This document shows positions 43,907-56,161 of a stretch of 64,000 nt of DNA, piece by piece (position 1 is the first letter of the stretch; every line of letters starts with the position of its first letter). The translations under genes were made by a program, and so were the position numbers. Source of the DNA: Platerodrilus igneus (taxonomy: Eukaryota > Arthropoda > Insecta > Coleoptera > Lycidae); NCBI GenBank assembly GCA_036346225.1, contig JARFIW010001480.1:9393001-9457000 (forward strand), read 5' to 3'. The notes under the pieces are model-generated. The model was given only the letters and a program-made list of their open reading frames with translations, was not told where the DNA came from and ran no database searches.

Positions 43907-46479
43907 CAGGGCTTGTTAAACTTTTTTCATTCACGACCCCATTTATGATTGCGAGTTTCCTGGCGACCTCATATAAATATAAAAGAAAGATAACTAAATA
44001 TTTTTTGATGATTTATTTATTAAGTAACAATATACATATACATATAAAAATATATAGTGTTAGAATTAAAAATTGCACAAAAGTTGTAAAATTGTATTTA
44101 TTATAATTACAAAAATTATTTGCCCTATTTTTCATCAAAATTGCATTTTTTGTAGTAACATATATAAAAGGAAATTTTGAGAGTCTTAGTTTGTTCGAAT
44201 ATATTCGAACGCAGTTGTTGAGTGGTAAGTATTAAATTAAAATTAATGGAAAAAATTTAATGAGATGGATGTGCCTGTTTTTTATTGCATGACAAATTAA
44301 ATCTTGGTGGATTGTTTAACACTGCTGGACGTAAGACCTCTTCAACATTTTTTAGCGATGAACGATATTGGGATTTAATATGTGTAAAAGCTGAGAAAGT
44401 AACTTCACTTAAATATGTGGTGTTGAATGGCAGAAGAACATTTAACGTCATATCAGCGATTGTGGGAAATCCAGTTATAGTTTCGATTCAGAATTTAATC
44501 AAGGGCTTTTTTGGAAATTGTAGTTTTAAGTTTGAGTCACTCGAAAGCTCGGCAAATTCCTTTTGAGTTTTAAGTGGCAGGTGATCAATCTCACTTAAGC
44601 CAAACCAAAACGGCTTTTGAATCCAAGCTACCTTTTTCAAATCAATATTTAATATAAAATATGTACGGAACTGTGTTTCTAGCGCTTTTAAGTGATTTGC
44701 AATAAAAGTTTTACAATGATTTTTCTCGATTATAAAATTGTTGACACTGGAAAACATTTTCAACGAATTCTTTTCTACCCTACTTTTCCAAATGTTGATC
44801 TTTTTAATAAAACTTTCAATTTTATCATTCGAAGTAAATATATCGCAATTTTTTCCTTGAAGAGACAAGTTGAGATCGTTTAATTTCGCAAAGATATCTG
44901 ACAAATAACACAGCTTGGATAGCCATGTCAGTTTGAAAAAAAGCAGCATGTTCACGTTTTCGAAAAATATTTCGATTTCGTCCCTTAAACGTTGAGCTCT
45001 TGACAACCATCTTACTTCTGCATGTAATAATAAAGTTGTGTAGTTGGAATCGGTATCCTTACAGAGATTTGAAAATAAGCGGCTGTTAAGGGCATGGCTC
45101 TTAATAAAATTTATAATTTTAACAGCATCTTGAAGCACATCGTTCAATTCTGGTGCTAATTTTTTTGCTGCAAGGGCTTCTCGGTGAATAAGACAGTGAG
45201 TAAAAGTTATATGATCATGATGAGCAGCTTGAAAAAATGATTAAAAATCAATATTTTTGCCCGTCATCGCTCTTGCACCATCTGTGCATATTCCACTGCA
45301 ATTTTTCCATTCTCAACCTTCAGTTTTTAAAAATTTGTCAATTTTACATATATATCTTTCCCTCTAGTATGGTCTTTTATAGGACGACAAAATAGCAGTT
45401 CTTCCTCCACGCTTTCTTTATAAACGTACCTGACATATACTAACAACTGAGCCAATTTAGTACTATCAGTTTTTTTGTCCAACTGAATTGAAAATTTTGG
45501 GCTTTCTTTAATTCTTGTAATAAGTTGCACTAATTGGTCCTTGTTAATATCAGAAATTCTATTCGAGACAGTGTCGTTCAAAAAGGAATTTTTCGAATAT
45601 CATCGCCATATTTACTTCCATGTAGCATTTCTACCACTTTAATAGTAGCAGGTAAAACAAGATCTTCTCCAATGGTGAACGGCTTTTAATTTTTAGCAAT
45701 ACAGTATGAAACTTCATATGGCGCTAGTAAATATTTTTTGTTAACGGTCATAAATTTTTCAAAGGATTTTTTTCTTTATTTAAAGATATATACAGCCTTT
45801 CAAAATATTCTTTTGGTCTATTGACATACGAAACATGCTTTGATTCAAGATGTCTTTTTAGTTTTGATGGTTTCATACTCTCCGGAGCCAATAATTCATT
45901 GCAGATCAAACAAAGAGGTTGTTCATTACCCTTACAATTTTGAAATGTAAAGCCAAATTGAGGAAAAGACTCTTCATATTTTCTTTTTCGCACATTAGAT
46001 GCCTGTTTTTCAATACTTTGTTCTGCCTGAGGCGAGTTTGTAGCATTATCATCTGCATCATTACCATTTTTATTTAAGTCCAGCCATTTATCCATGGCCA
46101 AAAATTATTTTGATCCTAAAATCCAATAAATATATAAAAATAACATATTGCATATAATATTTGATTAATTAGTTACCGAATAAATAAAAAAAATTAAAAT
46201 ATCGTTGCGGTGATACACTGACAATTGACTAAACTAGAAGAGCGTTAATACTACACAAGTTCATATTACAGTCAGTGTTATTGAATCATTGTCTCGTTGC
46301 ACGTGTGCACGTGCATTCCAACCTTTGCTTGTGTGTAGGTGTGTGAGTGTGACTACACAAATACACATCTAGATGTTATAAAATCCCGTATTTAAATATT
46401 TGACATTAAAATCTCTCGTGACCCCAGAATTTTGCTACACGACCCCATTTGGTGTCGCTGCCCAGTTTAAAAAGGCTAT
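43907..46479 (-). mobile_element. hAT transposon, ZBED-type, autonomous-size but decayed
   Basis: A 2.57 kb element with an 8 bp target duplication GTTTAATT at 43899-43906 and 46480-46487. Ends are CAGGGCTTGTTAAACTT and the diverged complement of TTTAAAAAGGCTAT. GACCCC motifs lie just inside both ends. It encodes one transposase on the minus strand. Confidence 0.8.
44257..46101 (-). pseudogene. hAT transposase (ZBED5/SCAND3-like)
   Basis: Minus-strand order: start MAMDKWLDLNKNGND; BED zinc finger CLICNELLAPESMKPSKLKR with the HLESKH histidines; then APYEVSYCIAKN, a stop, and KPFTIGEDLVLPATIKVVEM; FSIQLDKKTDSTKLAQLLVY with VRYVYKESVEEELLFCRP; AHHDHITFTHC; SNYTTLLLHAEVRWLSRAQ; the C-terminal dimerisation region VTFSAFTHIKSQYRSSL; and the terminal KKQAHPSH. 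All family blocks are present in order, but stops and frameshifts separate them (near 45690, 45325, 45243, 44487 and 44452). It would cut and paste the element with 8 bp duplications. Confidence 0.8.
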
Positions 46480-46487
46480 GTTTAATT

Positions 46488-48565
46488 TGATCAAATTGTG
46501 AATTACCTACCTCATCCAAAAAACACCAAAGTTAATTAAACATTAAACAATAATAATACACTCCACCTTAATAAAAAAACAAACAAACAATGCACATTAT
46601 TGAGCCCAGGTGTGTCATGTTCAGTCTGCAATACATTTAGAAGTGGCAAAATGTATTATGTGACGAGTATTCAGACAGTGTTTCTTGAACATTCCAATAT
46701 TATTACTTTATAATTCAGTAAAATCTGCAATGTGAATAAATTCTACATAGCCTTTTTTTTGGTGGTACTAAATAGTTTGATTGCACATACTCGATTCTTC
46801 TTTTTGCTTATAAATAAATTATTTTTATAATTTTACACATGGTGGGTGTTCAAAGACATGTTAAATGGCGAGTGAATTCATTACTCGCATTAAAGTAAAT
46901 TTAGTAAAAAGTGCACGTCAGATTTTGGCCACACCATGACGATATATAATTTTTTAAAATACAATTGTGTCTTTTCTAGATGATACGCAATTATTTGAGC
47001 ATTATAGAAACCTTACTAATTTTTACAATAAGTAATATTCGGTATATTACAATATCTGTTCGTGCTTTAACTAAATCATAAATATATTTTTATCATTTTT
47101 TATGCTGTTTTAGATAATTTAAAATTGGAAGAATGCATAAAGAAGAATGGTCATGTACGCTAACGTCTTGGGACGGCTCAAGACTAATTTTTGCCTAAAA
47201 TACTTAGATTTTAAAGCTTCCACGAATATTGTGATTCAATTATTTTAAAAAAATGGTACAGTTTAAAAAGAATGAAATTGAGCAGGTAGAACTTGTGATT
47301 TTTGTGAGCGATTTGAAAAAGATAATGTTGTTTTGTGTTCGTGAACTAATAACTGAATGTAGTGTGTTTTAATTGGTTTTATTTGTGACTTCAATTTTGA
47401 AAAATTATCATCAAAATAATGTCGAGTTGTGGGCTTTTGTTTATTGATAAACAGCTTATACTAAATTGATATTAATTATTTAGGTTGTCACTGTCAGACA
47501 AAAAGCATTACATTAGTTACTGTCAGACAAAAAGCATTACATTAGTTACTGTTGTAATAGCATTGTTTTTAAAAAATGACATGGGTTTATTTCGTAAATG
47601 TGAGACGTGGTGTATGTCTATACACGGAAAAATTATACAGACTGTTGAAAGATTTTACAACTATATTTGAAATTTTTTGGAAAAAATTATAAAAGAAAAC
47701 AGAAAAATTTGAAATAAAAATAGTAAAGACAAAAAATTACATCTGTAATCTGATATTCGTGAATTTCACTACTCAGCATTCGGGTTTTACGTTGTTCAAA
47801 TGGTTTCTAGGGTTTTCACTGCCTTGTTGAATGATAAATTTATAACACGCCTTTTTCAATTACTGGATATCCAAATTTCCATCTCATATCTATTATTGTA
47901 TTTTGTACAAAAGTAAAGGAATTCTTTTTGTTTCCTAAATCCGGTCCGGGTTATTTTATAAATTATTATCTACTTGTAAGAATAAAATAGTTTCAACTTA
48001 CATAAATACGTTAAGATATTTCTCGGTGATTTTAATCGCTCTCAGGAAAATGATGTGAATAGGCGCTATTAAAGTGACAAAGTTTTCTATTCCAATTGGA
48101 TATAAGATATCAGTACATTTGAGTAACCCAACCCCGTGTTGGACGAAAATAAGTTCTCGGACATGGGGTAATTACGGAAACATTTTAGTGCAAGACTTCT
48201 CGGAACGGACTGTGTTTTTGCGTATGTGCTGTTACCATGTGTTTATAGTTCCAAGCTTTCTTACCTTTTCCTTATAGGCTACTACAGTGACTATCGACAA
48301 ACAACACTGTTATATAATCTGCAGAGCTCTTTCACTCGGGGAATTTTTTCGCCTGGGGAACCACATGTCCAGAGAGCTCATCACCTGGAGAGCTCTTTCG
48401 CATGATCGTACTTTGCACTAAAAGTAATCTTGTTTAAGTATTGGATCACCTACGCGTTCTTGTCCTTTGTTCTCAAAGCAACATTCTTTAGCATTCGAAT
48501 GGCCTCACGCTTCACTATGATTATTTTTAAATGCAAAAATTAGAAGAAATCAGCAGTTGGCAACC
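46488..48565. other. Non-coding AT-rich region
   Basis: No gene or transposon end recognised. It contains a 29 bp tandem duplication (47490-47547) and a few CACGTG-rich bases near 46300. Short open frames show no family signature. Confidence 0.35.
47490..47547. repeat. 29 bp exact tandem duplication
   Basis: ACTGTCAGACAAAAAGCATT and the following nine bases occur twice head to tail without mismatch. It is recent, or an assembly stutter. Confidence 0.9.
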
Positions 48566-50396
48566 TGAAACAAACACGGTGTTATAAAAAAAGTAATCAC
48601 ACGACGAAATATGGAGCATACTTCGGCGCAGCTGGCATCGACCTTTATAGGCTTCGGAGACTGCATGGACTTATAAATCTCAGGGGGGAAAATATGGGGG
48701 TGTCAACAATTAAACAGAGAGAATATAAATTAAGTACCTTGACTATATTACAAAATAATTTCAATTCGAAACAAAATTTACAATTAGATAAATATTAGGT
48801 TGAATTCGTTTATTTTTAACTTTGTTACTATTATTGAGAACAATTTTAATTTTACTATATTTGAGAAAACCTTCAGACATAAATAAGTTTTCGTGTCACC
48901 TACGTGTAAGGAACTTCGCAGTTACGGATATGCTAATATTATTATAAGCAACAAATAAGAGGAAACACTTTAGTTATTAACATTACAAAAACACAGATGT
49001 ACCTATCTTGTGTTAAGTACTTAAGGAAACTTTTATTGCCTTAGCAAAAAAAAGCAATAAAAGTACTTAAACCTCCAGTTTCATGAAACCTGGGGTGTAC
49101 ACTTTTGTTGTATTAAATTCTTTACTTAAGGTTATCTGAACATGTGTTACGTTGAAGCGGGACTATGTAAATTTAACAAATTTATTTTACAGACACTAAA
49201 GCAGTCCACATACAGTAACAAAACTTTTACTTCAATTTTTCTTGTGTAAAATTATCTCATAAGAAAAACTTATGTAAAACACATACCTGTGTATTGCCTT
49301 ACTTCCAGTTTGTTAGGAAAGATACCTGCTGCTTAATATTGCAAACAAAATTAGAAACTCAGACAGGTGGTTTGTGAACCATATTCAAAGCTGGTAGTTG
49401 AGTCAATTCATATGAAGGAACAAAGCATCTGCCATCCAAAGTAGATAAGTTTTAAAAGTAATAAAACAACTTCATTTTGTGTAAGGTAAAATGGCAAATA
49501 CCAGATAATTGAATCCCCTGCAATGTTATTACGATGGCCTTGTACGGTGCATAATTTAGAAACAACTTAGAATTTCAGAGACATTTTCTTGCAATTAACA
49601 GTGGAGGTACTTTAAATTAAACTAGGTAGAAATTATTGGGTAAAATTATTGAGTGAAATCATACTTCGAAGTAAGTACTGGTTGACTTCTCGGAAGGACC
49701 CTACAATACAATTTTATGTAAGTATTAGGAAATGCCACGAGGTACATTGAAATTGTAACAGATTTTATCTATAACAATCCTTGCCATCTTTAAACCAATC
49801 GATGGGTAAGTTAACAGCGGAATTATGAAACGTAACATCAAGTGCTTCTATAAAATTATTTTTGTTAAAATATTATAACATAGCGTAGGACGCTAATACA
49901 TACCATGTGAAGACCAGGCATCTTGGGAAACAAATGGTGTGATATCTCACGGGCAGATTTGAATAAAGATCTGCTATGCGCAGACAACTAAAGATCGATC
50001 GGCCGGTAATACAGTGAGGAAACTACGTCAAGGTAAATCTTTTACAAATTGTAGGTTCAAAACTACTTCACTTATGTTACTGGATAATAACTACCAATAA
50101 CATAGAGGTTACATTTTATTACTTTCTTTCGAAGTAATAATCCAAATAAATTATAGTATAATTAGAGGTACATTTATTTTAAACGAAATTAAGTGCTTAC
50201 ATGGATGAAAATTACGAATTCGTGTTATGATATAACACAACCTAAATATAATTCATACTTTAAATATACAAAATACAGTACATGAAGATAATAAAAGAGG
50301 AACTTTCTTTATTTTATAAAGAAAAAAGAAGAGAGAAATACGTAAGGAAATAATTTAAAAACTGGAACACGACCAGTGGGAAACTGGCATGTTACA
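48566..50396. mobile_element. Family H copy D, old and diverged
   Basis: Shares the left-end region of family H (GTTATAAAAAAAGTAATCAC, ACGACG, the CGAAATAT/ATACTTCG hairpin and the GCATCGACCTTTAT block near 48640) and the right end GGCATGTTACA. Length 1.83 kb. Flanks suggest a short duplication (ACC or ACCT at 48563-48566 and 50397-50400), but the exact edge is ambiguous. The middle is too diverged to align by eye. Confidence 0.5.
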
Positions 50397-51078
50397 ACCT
50401 AAATCAAGTCGAATTAGGTTTAAAAATGAAATTTTTACTTGTGTGTTTGTGACGTTTGTATTGTATCTAACATTTTTGAACTGCCTGTAATAGAAAAGGA
50501 CCTAAAATAAACTAATAATTAAATTAAATTAAAATACTGATGAAGCACAAAGAATTCTAAATTGTATGTGTAGTAAAAATGGCGCATAATAAACAAATGT
50601 GAAGCCAAATGGAAAAGTAAAAAAAAAAAGATCGACCCTGGTAGCGAATTCGGGCGCTCGTGCATGCTATCTGAAATCATTAGCGCTGAGCTATTAATCG
50701 TGACTGTATCACGATGAAAGGCTATTTTAATGAGCTGGCGCGTCTAATTAGTTTAAGTGGACTGTATATAAAGAAAGATAATTAGCGTGAGCTTTAACAA
50801 CTGTATGCATGTAAACAAGAAGACAAATATATTACATAATCATTCACCAGTTATGTATGATGTGACGAATCTTCATGGCTGTGATGTTTCTATGGAGAGT
50901 TGATGGAATGCGATGCACTATTGTTCAATTGTTTATGTTTGGAGGGAACGTACAGCACTGAACTCAGCCGTTCCTTGCAAAGACCAACGACGAAGTCCAC
51001 ATTATTTTCAGATACACTAACTCTACCCTTACACGTGTGACAGTATGAGAACGCAGACGTATTCAAAAGGCTGTATTG
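50397..51078. other. Non-coding, with a single satellite-like monomer
   Basis: AT-rich flank between family H copy D and copia. Positions about 50590-50710 resemble one monomer of the ~175 bp tandem repeat at 56640-57070 (AAGATCGACCCTGG; GCGCTGAGCTATTAATCGTG). Nothing else is recognised. Confidence 0.4.
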
Positions 51079-51083
51079 TTTCA

Positions 51084-51348
51084 TGTTTAAAATTAATACA
51101 AACGGGTGTATATTGGAAATCCATTAACTTGATTTATATAATTGTAATAATAATATCTGTTTAAATAAAAGACAACCATCTTTGTAACAAATATATTATT
51201 TTTAAGAGCACACATTTATCCACCATTTTTACTCGGCGGCCAACTTATATTCAATCTAAATTACGTATTTCTTATCAACCAATCAACTGCAGGTAAAAAC
51301 AGGAAGTTATAAATCTTAAATTCATATTTGAATGTTACGAATTTCACA
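51084..51348 (-). repeat. Copia 3' LTR
   Basis: On the minus strand it starts TGTGAAATTCG and ends TTTAAACA. It is preceded (minus strand) by the purine-rich tract GGGGAGAAAT at 51349-51358. Confidence 0.9.
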
Positions 51349-51415
51349 ATTTCTCCCCATTCGTAACTTTCTTAACATCAAATATATATTGGACAAAAGA
51401 CAACAATTTAATACG

Positions 51416-54400
51416 TTACATAGGCTTTGTTAATAGATCTGCAATATTATATTTAGTATTAACATAATCAATTAATAAACTACCATTCTTTAACAGTTCT
51501 CTAATTGCATTATATTTAATATCTATGTGCTTAGTACGATGATTGATAATAGTACTCTGTGAAAAACAAATGGCAGATTGATTATCACATAAAAGTAGCG
51601 GTTTACCATTGGCCAAAGGAAAACCCTTGAATTCATTAAAAAATTTTGAAATACATGTGATTTCAATAGAAGCAGAATCCATAGCAACGTATTCTGCTTC
51701 CATAGCACTTCTAGAAATACATTTTTGAATGTTGCAACGCCAACCAAGGTAGACACCACCTAGTGACCATATACATTCACTAAACGATCGACGTGAATTT
51801 AAAGCAGTAGCCCAAGAAGCATCAGTATACATAACTAAATCGTACGAATTAGATCGTGATAAATTAATACTATAATCTTTAGTACTTCCCAAATATTTAA
51901 GAATCCTTAACAACTGATTATAGTGATCAATTGTAGGAGTCAATGAGAATTGTGCAAAATAAATAACGGAAAACATTATATCTGGGCGAGTTCTGTTAGC
52001 TACAAATAATAAAGAACCCAACAATTCTCTAAACGGTACCTTACTATTGAAATCAGTGTCTCTATGAAAAACAACACCAACTTCGATAGGAGCGAATTAG
52101 GTATATACTTAGATCAACGTCAAAACGTTCTAACAATTTCTCAATATATTTACATTGATGTAATTTATAAGTGTTCAATATTTGCAATTTCTACACCAAG
52201 AAATTCTCGTATAGGACCAAGTTCGGTAATCTCAAAATGTTCACTAAGATTTATTAAGGTCATTTTTAAGATTTCCTGGTTACCACAAAACACATTCATA
52301 TCATCAACATACAAGAGTATTATGCATTCTGTACGCGACCAGAAAATACAAGGGCAATATTCTGAAGATAAGAATACTTTACTTTTCAATATATCGCTAA
52401 TATGATGATACCAGTTTCTACTGGACTGTTTAAGTCCATAAATGGATTTTCTCAACCGTAACACATAAGATTGGTTATCTATGTTCTTATATCCTTTTGG
52501 TATTTCCATATGAATCACTTCATCTAAGTTGCTATATAAGAAAGCACAAGTAACATCCCAGTGTCCATGAACCCAACCTTCAAGCACAACAAGTAAAACA
52601 AAAAATAATGTAACTAAAGTCTGAAAATAATCGACTCCATAAACTTGCCTAAAACCATGAGCCACTAAACGAGCCCGAAAACGCTTTATGGATGGTACCA
52701 TCAATATTTATTTTCAAACTAAAAACCCATCTACATGTAATAATTTTATGATTTGGTGATCTAGGTACAATTTCCCATACACCACGTTTTTCATTTATTT
52801 GCCATTCGTGTCTATATTGAGAGTTGACTATACTTTCATAATTCTCTGGAACTTGCACAAAACAAGCTAAGATAGGTTCATCTTCATCAAATTCTAGAAT
52901 TTTGACCGATTTATCTCCCTTTGACGGATCACTGAAATCAAAGTCATTAAGGTCATATACTAAGCCCTTTTCTTTACAGAAAATTTGAATTTCGTTTTTG
53001 GAGCGACATTTCTTTGCACCATAGTAATGGCAAACGTCAACACGAGAACCATCTTTTCGAGGGATTTCTTTACGTTTCCATTCAAGATTGGTTTTGTTAG
53101 CAGTAACCTGTTCAACAGAAGTACCAATATTTTCGGATTGATTGTCTACACTAGAAATACCAATAGTAGATTTCTCCCCAATATCAGGAATACTTTCGAG
53201 AGTTGAATCATTTGAATCTGAGTTTTTATATACATCTATGATTCCACTACTGTTACTCATATCCAATGTGGAAACAGGAGTAACTAATTTGTGTATACCT
53301 TTTATTCCTAAAGTAGATTCATCTACTTTTATATGTTTAAGTTCGATAACAGCATTGCTAACTGGATCAAAAACTCTATAACCATGAGTAAACCTCGCAT
53401 AACCCACAAAAATACATTTTCTAGATTTAGATTCGAATTTGGATCTATATCTTTTAGGAATGTGTATAAAAGCAAGTGAACCAAAAACTCTAAAATAGGA
53501 AATACGAGCTTTCCGCCCTGTCCATAACTCATACGGAGTGATTTTTGGGTTAGTCGAATGTGGAATTCGATTTTTAGTATGAACGTAATATTGTAGTGCA
53601 TCGGCCCAAAATTTGGGATCAAGTTGAGATGAAATTAACAAAGTTCTAACTGCATCCATCGCGTCTAAATTAATCTTTTCAGCGACTCCATTTTGTTCAG
53701 GGCTGTAGACACTAGTACGTTGATGATTAATACCCATACTACAAAAATAATCTTCAATTTCTGTAGCACAAAATTCCATTCCGTTATCAGAACGAACTGA
53801 AACTACTTTTAAATTCAGCATACGCTCAGATCGAGCAACAAAATCTTTAATTCGGTGAAAAGCTTCAGCCTTACTTGTAATAGGATAGATAGCTATCCAT
53901 CGAGAAATATCATCAATGATGCTCAAAAAATACTTAGCACCACCAGCACTAATCACGGGTGCTTCACACCACAGATCCATGTGTAGCAATTCAAGAGGTC
54001 TACTTGATTGTATACCTGATAACCTTTTAAAAGGCCCTCGTTTCATTTTTCCTTCTACACATGAGTGACAGTTAACATTATCTTTATTAATCCTGTCTAT
54101 TCCTAATACTATTTTATCTTTTATGGCCCTATAAATATTGTCTGAGTTTATATGTGCACATCTTTCATGCCACAACATTAAAGAGTTTGAATCTGATGAT
54201 GTAACATTTAAATTGGGTTGTAAATTCAACAACTGCTTATTTTTCTCTGCTTTAACAGCATATAAACGCTTAGATTTATGAATACGAATAAACAACTTAT
54301 CGTCTGGTGTATAAACTTCAAGGAATTCCCTTCTACCAACAAAGTAAAAACCACTTTCAACAACAGTGCCTAGGCTAATCAAATTTTTAGACAGTTCGGG

Positions 54401-55555
54401 TACATAAAACACTTCTTTCAAAGTAACATGTACCTCAGAACCATTATCATTCATCAAATAAACATCTACATTACCTACACCTTCAGCTTCTAAACTACCT
54501 TTCCCTTGATTAACATTTTTATTTATTTCCTTGAAATCAACAAACAACTCCCGATTATTGCAAAAGTGGTGGGTTGTACCAGTATCTAATACAAATTCAT
54601 ATTCAAATACAGCTTTTTCCACATTATGTAGCTGCAAAAACCAAGCTCCATCTATATCATAAGTTGAACCTTTAGAACATGAGGATACATAGGCTCCTCT
54701 TTCTCTATTATTTCTACCACCATTATTGCCAACAAAATAATTATTCTGCTTAGACTTTACATTATTTGAAACAAATTGTTTATTATAAAATATTTTCTTT
54801 ACCTTGCAATTCTTAGCAAAATGGCCCATTTTGTTACACTTAAAACACCTAATATTAGATTTTGCTACTAAACCTGCCTCAGAAGAACTTCTTACGCCAA
54901 CTGCGAAAGCACCTGAAACAGAAGGATTACCTACAGTTAAGTTAGATAACGTATTCTGTAGACGGCCTTCTTCTGCCAACAAAACTGTTGCAACAGTTGT
55001 AGATGTAAACTTGTCTGGTAGTTGGTACAAATTCCGTACGATTATATCATACCGTTCAGGCAAACCACTAATCATTTTATACGCCAAATACAGGTCTTTA
55101 ATCTCACAATTAACACTGCTTAAACGTCGCTGTAAATCTCGTAATCGAGCAATATATCATGCAATCGTATCACCGTCTTGCATAACAGCTAAAAATAATT
55201 CTGTTAATAGCCTTCCTATCATTGCTTTCGACGATGGTTCAAAGTTGGGCTCTAATGTAGACCATACATCTCTCAAATCCACCATACCATTTACAACTGG
55301 CTTAACTTGTGCACCTAATGACAGATATACAATAGACAATGCTTTGTCTCTACGACAATTATATCCACTTTTCTCTTTGGTTGTAGCTAATGAAGATGAA
55401 ACTTCTTTATCATCTTCTACATTTGTTATAAATCCATATAGTCCATTAGCGCGCAACAGCATTTCAATATTTATTCGCCATTCGCGGTAATTCTGTGCTC
55501 CTAACAACTTTTCAAAATCAAGCACGTTTTTCAAGTCTTGACTGTTAAGTGCCAT
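51416..55555 (-). pseudogene. Copia gag-pol polyprotein, one stop and frameshifts
   Basis: Minus strand. Gag starts MALNSQDLKNVLDFEKLLG; a TGA at 55157 splits it. Then come the zinc knuckle CFKCNKMGHFAKNC, protease FVLDTGTTHHFCNN, integrase zinc domain (WHERCAHINSD, CHSCVEGKMKRG) and integrase core (LLHMDLWCE, VVSVRSDNGMEF, YSPEQNGVAEK with the DDE residues). A frameshift near 52680 leads into RT: RARLVAHGFRQVYGVDYFQT, DVTCAFLYSNLDEVIHMEIP, and the catalytic LLYVDDMNVF. More frame breaks lie at 52030-52165. RNase H follows: VMYTDASWATALNSRRS, SAMEAEYVAM, and KHIDIKYNAIRELL, ending LTKPM. All domains are in Ty1/copia order (integrase before RT). Confidence 0.92.
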
Positions 55556-55885
55556 TTTTTATAAAAAAAAATCACTTCAAATAATTACTTTTACTTCAGA
55601 CTTTAACCAAAAATCAATTCCAAAATAATTAATTGCACGTCCGACCATTAATTAAAAATCACTTTCAACACAATTAATTATATGTCCGGCTGGCTTGACG
55701 CGTAAATTCTAACCAAAAAATACGAAATCTGTTTTTCCGTTTGCGTTATCAACACAAATAATGTTCCAAAGCAAAGTATAACAAGACATCAACATCAAAA
55801 ACTTACAATATAAGCTATTTTGATCGTCGAATTTCACAATTGTTACAAAACACGTGTTCGAATTATTTGCAGTATTAACGTAATC

Positions 55886-55899
55886 CTGGGCCCATAACC
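55886..55899 (-). other. Copia primer-binding site, half tRNA-iMet
   Basis: The minus strand reads GGTTATGGGCCCAG one base after the 5' LTR. This is the classic copia site, complementary to an internal fragment of initiator tRNA-Met rather than its 3' end. Confidence 0.85.
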
Positions 55900-55900
55900 T

Positions 55901-56156
55901 TGTTTAACATTAATACAAACGGGTGTATATTGGAAATCCATTAACTTGATTTATATAATTGTAATAATAATATCTGTTTAAATAAAAGACAACCATCTTT
56001 GTAACAAATATATTATTTTTAAGAGCACACATTTAACCACCATTTTTACTCGGCCATCTTATATTCAATCTAAATTACGTATTTCTTATCAACCAATCAA
56101 CTGCAGGTAAAAACAGGAAGTTATAAATCTTAAATTTGAATGTTACGAATTTCACA
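55901..56156 (-). repeat. Copia 5' LTR
   Basis: Matches 51084-51348 apart from a 6 bp deletion (after TTAAAT), a short indel at the CGGC stretch and a few substitutions. Confidence 0.9.
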
Positions 56157-56161
56157 TTTCA

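Larger units (their letters stand above)
51084..56156 (-). mobile_element. Copia LTR retrotransposon, full length
   Basis: A 5.07 kb element on the minus strand with LTRs of about 260 bp, an exact 5 bp target duplication TTTCA (51079-51083 and 56157-56161), a primer site, a polypurine tract and one long gag-pol region. LTRs differ by a small deletion and a few substitutions, so the insertion is fairly young. A stop and several frameshifts make this copy inactive. Confidence 0.92.
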
